From contig JAKUHH010000228.1 of the NCBI GenBank assembly GCA_022701365.1, forward strand, positions 342-48,804: 48,463 nucleotides of DNA, written 5' to 3'. Position 1 is the stretch's first letter. Each line of letters opens with the position of its first letter. The translations under genes were made by a program, and so were the position numbers. Source of the DNA: Mycocentrospora acerina (taxonomy: Eukaryota; Ascomycota; Dothideomycetes; Pleosporales). Below are positions 31,601 to 40,267 of this stretch, one piece after another. Under the pieces are notes generated by a model. The model worked only from the letters and a program-made list of their open reading frames with translations. It was not told where the DNA came from and ran no database searches.

Positions 31601-33997
31601 GAGGGATCGAGCCATGTGCTCCGTCTTCTCGAGCACTTCCACAAGACGGTACGAGGCAACGGTGCAGACGCCGAGTCCGAGTATGCAGTGCACAACGGCC
31701 TCATTCACATCCCGCGCGTCGTCCCGCAGAAGAGCGTCAACCAGACTCTTGCCGCACGCGCCAAACTCCCCGACAAGCTCACCTTCACGCTCGGCCAAGC
31801 TGCCCCCAAACCGCGCATAAACCTCACCATCCAACAGCCCGGCCTCCTCGACACCCTCTACTACACCGAAACCCCCGCCCCCAGCACCGAGCTGCAACCC
31901 GGCCAGGTCGAAATCGAAGTAGCAGCCGCCTCCCTCAACTTTCGCGACGTGATGATTTCCTTGGGCCAAGTCCCTGGCGACGGCCTCGGTCTCGAAGGCT
32001 CCGGTACCGTCACCCGCGTCGGGCCAGAGTGCACAACCTTGCAGCCTGGCGACCGCGTCATGTACTTCATCTTCTCGACGGGTGGCTGCTGCGGAACCTA
32101 CGTGCGCTGCGACGAGGCGTCGACGCGCAAGATCCCACGCGCAGACATTTCCTTCTTGGACGCCGCTGCTATCCCTGCTGTGTGGGCCACGGTTGTGTAT
32201 GCGTTTGATTATGTAGGCCGGCTGCGCAAGGGCGAGAGCGTGTTGATCCACGCTGGGGCTGGGGCGGTGGGCCAGGCGGCTATTCAGCTCGCGCAGCTGC
32301 GCGGGGCGGACGTCTTCGTCACGGTGGGAAGCGAGTGGAAGCGCGAGCTGGTGAAGGAGCTCTACGGCCTTGCCGACGACCACATCTTCCACAGCAGAGA
32401 GGCCAGCTTCGTCGACGACGTGTTCCACGCCACAGCCAACCGCGGCGTCGACGTCGTCCTCAACTCGCTCGGCGGCGAACTCCTACAACACTCGTGGCGC
32501 TGCACCGCGCCCTTTGGCCGCTTCATCGACATTGGCAAAGCCGACATCCTTGCCAACAACACGCTCGAGATGGGTCACTTCCTGCGCAACGTCACCTTCG
32601 CGGCCGTCGACGTCGCGGGAATGTACGCCGAGAACAAACCGCTGATGCAACTCGTGCTAGACGACGTGTTTAGCCTGTTTGCAGCGAATCCCGGGCTGCA
32701 CAACCCCAAGCCGCTGCATGCGTTTGCGCCGAGTAAGATTGAGGATGCGATGCGCGCTTTGCAGGGCGGTAAAATTGCTGGCAAGGCGGTGATTGATTTC
32801 GAGACGCCGGGTGATGTGGTCGTATATCAGCCCGCACGAACGCCAGCGTATGAGTTTGAGGCGCAGGCTACTTATGTTATCAGCGGTGGGCTGGGCGGCC
32901 TGGGGCGCGAGATCATGCGCTGGATGGCCTCCCGCGGCGCGCGGCATTTCCTCGTCACCTCGTCGCGGGGTGTAGCTGGGCGCGCCGACGTCATAGCCTT
33001 CATCAAAGAGATGGAAGCCCAAGGCATCGTGATCCACGCGCCGGCGTCGGACATCTCCAACCGCGCTGTGCTCAAGGCCACCCTGGAGGAGGCTAGCAAG
33101 ACACTGCCGCCGATCAAAGGCTGCATCCAGGCGGCCATGGTCTTGTCGGACAACATGCTCTCCAACATGACCGTCTCGCAGTTCCACCGCGCGCTAGCGC
33201 CCAAGTACCAAGGCTCCTGGAACCTGCACGAGCTGCTGCCAAAGGACATGGACTTCATGGTCTTCCTCTCCTCCATGAGCGGCATCATCGGCAACCCCGC
33301 GCAGGCCAACTACGCCGCCGGCAACACCTTTGAAGACGCGCTCGCGCGGCACCGCGCCGCCAGCGGGCTCAAGGGCGTGTCGTTTGATCTCGGCCTGGTC
33401 CTGGAGGCTGGGTGGGCGAGCGATAACTTTGAGGACGTGACCAAGAGTTTGCGCGCTGGGCTGGGTGGGTTGACGCAGAAGCAGCTCATGGCGATTTTGG
33501 ACGTTTTGTGTGATCCAGGCTATGACTGCGCGGGCGGCGCGGCGCAGGTGGTGAATATCCATGACAAGCCGGCGAAGCTCTATCGCATGTTCCAGGATGG
33601 CGTGTTGCACTGGGTGGGCAAGCCGCTGTTCAAGAACCTCCTTCGCTTGGGCCAGGTCGAGCTGGTCAACGGCACAGGGGGCGGCGCCGAGGGTGAGACG
33701 ACGGCGATCGACTACCTGGCGCTCATCAGGGCGGCGCCTGATGCTGAAGAGGCTGGGCACATTGTCACGCTGGCATTGCTTGGCAAGTTGAGCAAGTCGC
33801 TGTCAGTGCCGGCAGAGAGTCTCGATGTCGGCAAGCCGGCATATGTGCTTGGTGTTGACTCGCTCATTGCAGTCGAGCTGCGGTACTGGTTCCTCAAGCA
33901 GTTTGGAGTCGAGGTTCCCGTTTTTGTTATTTTGAAGAAGCAGCCGACTGTTGAGTTGTGCCGGCATGTAGCAGACCAAGTCATTGCGGCCAAGTGA
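25601..33997 (+). CDS. Highly reducing type I iterative polyketide synthase (KS-AT-DH-MT-ER-KR-ACP), about 2,626 aa
   Basis: Eight exons: 25601-25751, 25812-25846, 25904-26803, 26869-26976, 27029-27101, 27151-30252, 30321-30504, 30670-33997. The domains run as follows. KS ~8-435 has Cys179 in DTACSSG, EAHGTGT and NIGHLEG. AT ~592-900 has Ser685 in GHSSG. DH ~981-1270 has His1013 in DHALEGSPLYPG and Asp in HPTTFDS. C-methyltransferase ~1470-1650 has EVGSGTG. ER ~1900-2225 has HAGAGAVGQAA. KR ~2248-2430 has SGGLGGLG and SSMSG...NYAAGN. ACP ~2545-2620 has Ser2582 in GVDSL. All catalytic residues look intact, so it should build a reduced, C-methylated chain from acetyl and malonyl units. No thioesterase, reductase or condensation domain follows, so release needs a partner. 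Odd: the first-intron donor reads GG, not GT (see findings), and the KS-AT linker is a repeat. Product unknown. Confidence 0.93.
27249..27382 (+). repeat. In-frame 18-bp minisatellite in the KS-AT linker
   Basis: About seven tandem 18-bp units (consensus AACGGGAATGGACACACC) encode repeated hexapeptides of the type NGNGHT. They lie between the end of the KS domain and the AT N-terminus. The unit length is a multiple of three, so copy-number changes keep the frame. The stretch is Gly/Asn/His-rich and almost certainly a flexible spacer. Confidence 0.85.
30520..30625 (+). repeat. Homopyrimidine tract in a PKS intron
   Basis: The 165-bp intron 30505-30669 is longer than the other PKS introns. Its excess is nearly pure C/T, built of CTCTCTTCCCTCC-like units. 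It lies between a GTACGT donor and a CTCCCAG acceptor, directly inside the methyltransferase domain coding region. Confidence 0.8.
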
Positions 33998-34352
33998 GTT
34001 TGGTGATGGCTATGATGTGTGGATGGAGAGAGAGGGGTTAGACTAGATGAGTCATCATAGATTGACGTTATTTATGAGTAAGTGAACAGCCTCGGTTGAT
34101 GAACAAAGTACACCTGCAAAACTGCAGCCTGCGGCACCTCACTTGGATTATCTTAAGATTATCAACTATCAGTGTTACAAAATGTACTCTTGTCTTTACA
34201 AAATTTAGATTCAACATAATACTATCACTTGAGCTTTACATGCAGGCATTTTAAAAGGACAATGGACCTTCAAGCAAGCTAGTAAAACCTGAATAAGTTA
34301 TCAGCGTGGGTGGATGCTAAGATAGCCAGTTTCGAGGATTTTATTTAAATGG
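33998..34352. other. PKS 3' flank
   Basis: 355 bp between the PKS stop codon and the second LTR. It probably contains the 3' UTR and polyadenylation signals; no specific signal or gene is identified. Confidence 0.4.
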
Positions 34353-34638
34353 TGTCATTACGTAGGTTGAAAATCAGGCAATTATGATGCCTTCACGCAT
34401 TCTTGAGCCATATCGGAGTGCTAAGACTAGAGAGTAAACTAAAGATATTATTCTCTATACCTATAAGTCTTGTTCAAAAGGATACAGAATAAAATATTCT
34501 ACAAGGCTACCTAGCCTGTATCCTTATATACCTTGTCCTTAAGTTCAGCTATTAGTAGCAGGTGAGTATCAGGTGGCTTCTGGATAGGTGTCGGTTAATT
34601 CAGGGGCAAAACCGGATGTGACGTTTGTGAACGTTACA
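34353..34638. mobile_element. Solo LTR-like element, 286 bp, copy 2 of the TGTAACG family
   Basis: It aligns in the same orientation and along its whole length with the LTR at 10929-11212. Shared blocks include GGAGTGCT, ATATTATTCTCTATACCTATA, AAAAGGATACAGA, TCCTTATATACCT, GGTGGCTTCTGGATAGGTGTC and the terminal ATGTGACG(T)TTGTGAACGTTACA. The right end keeps the CGTTACA terminus; the left end (TGTCATTACG) is altered. No matching 5-bp duplication is visible (AATGG left, CTTCT right), so one end is probably lost or rearranged. Confidence 0.7.
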
Positions 34639-35406
34639 CTTCTAGCTGTTCCTTATCTTGGACAGCGAGAAAGCTAAAAGTGTTACTATTCATGCGTCTG
34701 CAAAACAGAAGTAAAACAGAAAGGCTAGGCTTCTTGAGGGTTAGCACTATTGTTAGCCTACAAGAATCATAGTGTAGAAGGGCTAGTGCTGCTATCTTAG
34801 TAAGCGAATGACTTAGTAAGCAACAAGATCTTAAAATATTTTGTCTCAACTGCAAGGTTACAACCTAGCTTCACTCTGTCACCCTAGGCCTTAGGGCTCT
34901 AGAAGTTAGAAGAGAGACCGTCTACTATGTTTAAGATGGTATCTGATGAATTATTGATGTCTGCGGCATCAAAACAGACACGCTGAAAAAGACAAAGTTG
35001 GCATTTTTTCCCTACCCATACATACAAAAGAGAAAATCAACACACTACCTACATGAGAAACAGCTTTCCGTTAAGCATCTGGTCCAAATAGCGAATCAGA
35101 AGTTGATGCGACCCTAGTGTGGGACAAATCTATGTTCAGGATGTCTAAGGTGGGTAGTCCGGGACGGCTGCCCCGATGCAGACATATATCACGGAGAGGA
35201 GAAGAAGCAGCAATCAGCAATCAACGCATCAGACGGAGCCAGTGTGCCAAATTGCGTGCGATAATGGACCTTTAAATACCCAATGCCCCTCTTTACGTAT
35301 TTTAGCAATAGTCTCAACCCAACATAAATTACCAAGAAGTAAGTGAGATCATCCTTATCATTTGAAATGAATAAGACATAAATCATAGATACTTACCCTC
35401 GCTAAA
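34639..35406. other. Intergenic, nothing recognised
   Basis: About 0.77 kb. Short minus-strand frames (34634-34855, 35189-35386) lack motifs. Composition is mixed; it may contain old repeat DNA. Confidence 0.35.
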
Positions 35407-35923
35407 GTGTCTCCAAATTACCAACCTCTTACAATCATTAAAGGCGCAGGCCATGAGTTTATTCCAATTCCCGAAGGCGAGAGCGCTATTGTCGCAGACT
35501 TCCACTCGTACGTTCCTCTCGTTGAAACCTCACATAGAAGCCATATCTCTCTTTTCAATGTCTTCGCTTATTCAACTTCGACCTGTCTGACTTTTCTGAA
35601 GTATTCGGACCCAAACCACCGATTCTCCGACCTACCTGACCTCAGGGTTCTACCGGATTCAAGCAGGTCCTCCACGCAATATACCTGAGTACACATACGA
35701 AGAGACAAAGTACGTTCTCAGCGGTCAGATTGACGTATTGGATGAGGCGACGGGTATCACGCATCATCTTGTTGCAGGGGATTTCGCTTTCTTCCATGTG
35801 GGTTCGAAGGCCCGATTCTCAAGCAGATCAGGCGGACTGGCTTTCTTCGCTGTTACGAGGCCAATCATCACGCAGCATCCAAACTTGAAAGGAAGAGAGG
35901 AACAAGCGAAGTCAAAACTATAG
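35407..35923 (+). CDS. Small EutQ-like cupin-fold protein, start codon uncertain
   Basis: Two exons, 35407-35507 and 35602-35923, are joined by a 94-bp GTACGT...CTGAAG intron. They give about 140 residues. The core GFYRIQAGPP, EYTYEETKYVLSGQIDV, GDFAFFHVGSKARF and GLAFFAVTRP matches the small single-domain cupins annotated as EutQ-like in fungi: beta-barrel proteins without an assured metal site or known reaction. The apparent first codon is GTG (35407) at exactly the place where an ATG would be expected, and no upstream ATG connects in frame. Either the start was mutated or a 5' exon was missed. It lies 1.4 kb beyond the PKS and outside the second LTR. Cluster membership is possible but unsupported. 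Confidence 0.6.
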
Positions 35924-36470
35924 AGGTCAACGTGCGGTGGAGCCGTGACAACATCGTTGTTAAGATCTGACGTTGAGCAACGGCTTGTATGAAAAAAGAA
36001 ACACATAAAAACTAAAGAACAGATTAAGAACTACTAAGATTGTCCCGTAGCAGCACAAGAAAATTCCTCTACGTATAAGCATTCTTGGATCATTTCATAT
36101 ACGTGTTCGAGTTTTCAGCGCGTATACTGGCTATCGTTATCATTCACCTCGACTGTTGTCATGAATCGCGAACCTCGTAATCATAGTGTGATGAAAGAGC
36201 TTACATTGAAACTTCTTTGTGGATGCTTTTACTCGGTATGCGTGAGAGGCCCTTCCTGTCTACACTACGAATACATATGCAATAAAGTGCACTTGCACTA
36301 GGGCTTCCAGGTTGTGCCCTAGATGATGCTAAATTTCTACTGCTAGATCGCATGCCCATTGCATTTGTAATTTATACCAAACATTTCCGCATAAATACTA
36401 GGTATCAATGGTGACTGATCATGATTTCTAACCATCTCGAGCTTTTCAGCATTCTAAGCCTCTAGAGATG
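35924..36470. other. Intergenic, nothing recognised
   Basis: About 0.55 kb of AT-leaning DNA between the cupin gene and the GST relic. No coding or repeat structure is recognised. Confidence 0.35.
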
Positions 36471-36479
36471 AACCTACCT

Positions 36480-36790
36480 TTTTGGTCTATCATCAACAAT
36501 CTTTTGTATCAACACGCGGCTATTCAAATGCTTAAGCCAATACCCAACTGCTTTAAATTCGCCTATGTCCACCTTGTCCATCAATACGGTCAACATAACG
36601 TTCTGCCAAGCGACAGGTGCCAAATCGACAAACGAGAACTTGTTTCTCACCAAGCACGCGCCATCCTTGCCCTGATGTTTCTTTGAGACCTCTGGCTACC
36701 TGTACCTGATATCGATGAATCATCCTGATCCAATGCATCAATTGTTGTTCCTGACTAGAAGAGACTTCGGTCAAGCTCAATCAGATGCTG
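36480..36790 (-). pseudogene. Relic of a glutathione S-transferase, C-terminal domain
   Basis: Minus-strand translation gives RYQVQVARGLKETSG and then, after a frameshift, KDGACLVRNKFSFVDLAPVA followed by W and KAVGYWLKHLNSR. This is the order of the helical C-terminal domain of Ure2/theta-like fungal GSTs (LVGxKxSxADLAFVxW...WxxxLxxR). The thioredoxin-like N-terminal half is not seen. At least one frameshift is present. GSTs often accompany fungal secondary-metabolite clusters as self-protection or tailoring enzymes, but whether this relic belonged to the neighbouring cluster cannot be told. Confidence 0.5.
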
Positions 36791-36799
36791 TTTAGCCAA

Positions 36800-37630
36800 A
36801 TTGTGGGTAAATAGCCCTTGCGTAAGTCAGCCAATCCTCTCAGCTTTGTCGACATGAAAAATCTCAAGCTTTAGCTTAGGTTTGGCAAGGTTGCCTTCGA
36901 GATCTGGTAGAAGCATTGCTATGAGCAGGCAATCACGCAGCTCATCGCTAGCACGAGTAACAAATCGTAATTGATGGAAGCCAATTCGCTTCTCCTTATG
37001 GTAATGTATTGCTGTGATCGCAAATCAAGCATGCAGGACTCTTAAGTTGTTTACCGGGCGATTACACAAATTGCCTTATTGTTCGTTAGATACGATAACT
37101 GCACCTCGCTGAACATGCTCGAAATTACGAATCTCCCTTCCTCGCTCTTTCCAACCTTAATTTATGCGAGCCGTGGTCTTGGACGGCGCTAATACGTAAC
37201 CAATCTCGGTGACTGCAAAGAGATGGAACGAGTAAATTTCTATAGTCTAACGAGACGCTCTAGTCTTAAGATAGTTGTGGTAACATGCTTGAGTTGGGCA
37301 CTGCACAGCTTTGTCATCCGCCTACACAAGACTAACACTAATGAATAGTAGGGCACGCAGACTTACACATAGATGGAATGGATGGAATGGAATTTAGCGT
37401 GGACCCTGATGGAGGAAGTATTTATTCTATCGGAACGCTAAGATTCATCGTTCCGTAGCACTGAACAGCTAATCGGATAGATCAGCAGCGGCTCTGGGTG
37501 GGAATATCAAAATCGTAGCGATGCATTACGGAGAAGGTGTCATTCTAAGGAGCAACGTCGAAGTAAACTATTTTAGTGTTAGGGGTAAAACAAGTGCGCC
37601 ACAACGCTAGAAAGTACTCCAAATTCAATC
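36800..37630. other. Intergenic, nothing recognised
   Basis: 0.8 kb without a recognisable gene. A short GGAATGGAT iteration occurs near 37375-37395. It may be part of the degenerated hAT element to the right. Confidence 0.3.
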
Positions 37631-37639
37631 TGCCAGGCC

Positions 37640-38370
37640 CTAAAGCTCATTAATACTGTCGTCCATACTGCAGACCTCAAGATCGTCGCCGCTGATTACA
37701 TTGGTGAATGTTCCGCTCAACGCAAGCTGACTGCCGCGCTCAGCGCCAGCGTGGAACCCCACATTGATGAGTCTATTATTCCCCCAATCGCGAATGAAAA
37801 GCATAGATTGGAATACCAGTTCGCGCAATTTACTTCTTCTGGGAGAAAGTATTGCTCTAGCTTCGCGAAAAACTCGCTCTGCCTCAGTGCTCATTGCAGA
37901 GATAGAAAGGACGTCAATTGACATGAGAAAAAGCGTTGGAAAATGAGAGCGCACTTCAGACCTTATCTGGTACTGAAAAGATTTCAAATCAGGGTCGCTT
38001 TCAGTGTGTTCTCTTAAGTAAGTTGCAAGCTCGTCGTCGTCTCAAATAGGAGCTAGAAGCCGGCGTATCTCGCTCAATTTCTCTTTCATGTTGCCCAAAT
38101 TTATCTACTTTCTTGGCCCTTGTTGGTTAATATTTATAGTTTAAAGAATAGTGTTAACGAACTGTAAAGTCGGGGCTGGTGCAAGCGTTTGTAGTCACTT
38201 TCCCATAGCAGTCGAAAGAACTTAGGATTTGTTTCGATTGATTTCATGATAGATGATATCCAGGGTAGCATGACTATCCGAGTGCCTAATGAATATGAGA
38301 TTGCTGTAGATAACGAAGCAGGATTCCAGAATTCCATTAACTTAGGTTTGACCAACACTAAAATCGTCAC
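37640..38370 (-). mobile_element. Relic of an hAT-family DNA transposon (transposase C-terminus)
   Basis: The 115-codon minus-strand frame at 37640-37987 contains the hAT dimerisation signature: FPTLFLMSIDVLSISAMSTE, AERVF, ILSPRRSKL and SMLFIRDW. Upstream, translation continues in broken frames (TYLREHTESDPDL, then LLWESDYKRL at about 38170), with stops between. The catalytic N-terminal part and terminal inverted repeats are not identified. It is an inactive fragment. Confidence 0.7.
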
Positions 38371-39610
38371 TGATGGTCACGATGCTTTCGGACTGGCCTC
38401 TGGACTCACGCTCACTTCGGCCTATGCTTTGTCGTTGAGTGTTTCAGAATGTCAGGGAAGCATTCACTATACTCCGCGAATCGATATCACGACTTGGACG
38501 AATCCAACTCAAGACGAGAACTAAAACTAATCGTCAGCCAAGTGAGGGCCTAATCAACATATCGGCGATAGGTATGGAGTGCATAAACGGTTCAAGGCTA
38601 TCGTCAAATAGCACTGAAAATTGTACCACAGCAAACGGCACCGTCACTTCACATCCATTGTCTCATTGTGGAGCTCATCAGAGTATCAAACACAAACGGC
38701 AGACAACAAAAGTCAAGGGCCCAATCCAGTGTGGGCCAGGCCAAACCTGTTTAGGTACATTAAGCTAACTTACCCACTCTTTTACTATAGTGTGACCAAA
38801 ACCTCTCATCTAGGCAATTCTGATGGAAAGCGTGACTTCAAGGAACGAAGTTGTGCAGCTAAATACACATCTAACTGCGATGCAAAGTCTATGTGCAGCA
38901 TCGATTCAGCCCATGTCTTATCTATGAATTCGGAAGACAAGTAGCTAACTAGTGTCCAGGCCCGATAACACTATCACATCTTGAAGACGATTATGTTGCT
39001 CAGATACAGCACACCAGGGAGAGGTACATGCGCTAATCTTATTGTGCTTTCCTGCAATACTGTTAGAAGGTGGGCTCTTGACGTATTACAGTATTACAGC
39101 TTTGATTTCTTGAGATACACATATATCGCTTCCCATTAGCATTTATTACTACAAGGATAGAAACGATTTCATGCAAATCTGCTGACAGTATTGTTTTTAA
39201 TGATGTTACTCATGTCGTGACATCCGCCAGAGATGTATGGGTAATCAACTCTTCATAAGAGTATTTAAATCTATTATTGAACCCTGGATGTTAAGAATCA
39301 CTCTTTTTAGCCTCGGGATATTACGTCTCGATGCTCGTGTCTATTGTCCCTGCTCGTATCCAATTCCTTGCTCGTATTCGGGGTCCCTGCTCGTCTCAGG
39401 ATGAAGATCATTTTCGAACTTCGAAATGCACTTGCTTCAGAATTCAGAGTTACTTGTAGAATATTTGTAAAGGTTAACTAAACTTCTTAATGTATATAAT
39501 CAAGGTTCATATGTCTGTGCGCGATGTTTTGTATTGCATTTGTTAATTGTCGGCCGTATGACAGTAAATATCCGTTCGCGACAGCTACCTCGGCTCTAAC
39601 GAACATCTAG
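38371..39610. other. Intergenic with a short tandem repeat
   Basis: About 1.2 kb without a supported gene; plus-strand frames at 38246-38524 and 38439-38944 have no motif and partly lie antisense to the hAT relic. At 39332-39395 the heptamer TGCTCGT recurs four times at 18-19 bp spacing (39332, 39351, 39369, 39388), a small degenerate tandem repeat. Confidence 0.45.
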
Positions 39611-39616
39611 TGACCC

Positions 39617-39781
39617 CATGGATTGGAGAAATTAAGTAATTACTAACTAAGTCTTGAGGCCCACATAGGTGGAACATACAAGTAAAGCAATTACTAATTT
39701 AGTAAATCATGTACAGAATACATCCGTGGATAGTAATTGCTAACAACTAACTCAGTAATTACCAAATTTCCCCCATCCATG
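39617..39781. mobile_element. MITE-like element with imperfect terminal inverted repeats, 165 bp
   Basis: The left arm 39617-39652 (CATGGATTGGAGAAATTAAG...) and the reverse complement of the right arm 39746-39781 (CATGGATGGGGGAAATTTGG...) agree at about 28 of 36 positions, including GAAATT and GTAATTACT. The interior has no coding capacity. Target-site duplication is not clear. The structure fits a miniature inverted-repeat transposable element. Confidence 0.6.
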
Positions 39782-40267
39782 CAGCGACCTACCGTTAGAA
39801 CTCGATTGCTTGGCCGATTGCTTGCAAGGTGCAAGTTGGGGAGAGACCTATGAGAGTTAAGCGTCCTACATTAACTGTTCAATTATATTGCGACGCTTCC
39901 TCCTGTACCCTGCTAGCTATCGGCCATACAATCGAGTTTTTACGGTAGGGTGTTGGCGAAAGCTTTTGCGCCCGTGCGGATTCTGCTCAGACTAAAGCTA
40001 TATATATCTAACTAGCAAAGGCTTGGAAGAGGCCCTAATTAAGACTCAGGAGGTCACCCATCATTATTGTTATAACTTAAAATACTTGCCTGCAACATTC
40101 TTAACGTCCAAAATTCACGACTTTTGTGAGCGAGTATCTTCTCTTTAGTCGTTATAACCTGCGCGGGCTGTAAGCTTCTGGCCCTAGCACGTGTCACCCA
40201 TTGCCTAGTTGGGTACTAGCCCCATCAGCCACACCAGTCATCTACACTCGTTAAGATATATTCAATC
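39782..40267. promoter_or_regulatory. Upstream region of the peptidase gene
   Basis: About 0.49 kb of mixed composition before the ATG at 40268. Presumed promoter; no specific element is assigned. Confidence 0.35.

Noticed and set aside
31157..32428. 423-codon open frame on the minus strand
   Set aside because: Antisense to the PKS methyltransferase/ER coding region; same shadow effect, low-complexity translation.
33194..33760. 188-codon minus-strand frame
   Set aside because: Antisense shadow of the KR/ACP coding region.
38246..38944. Plus-strand frames of 92-109 codons
   Set aside because: No motif, overlapping one another, and partly antisense to the hAT relic.
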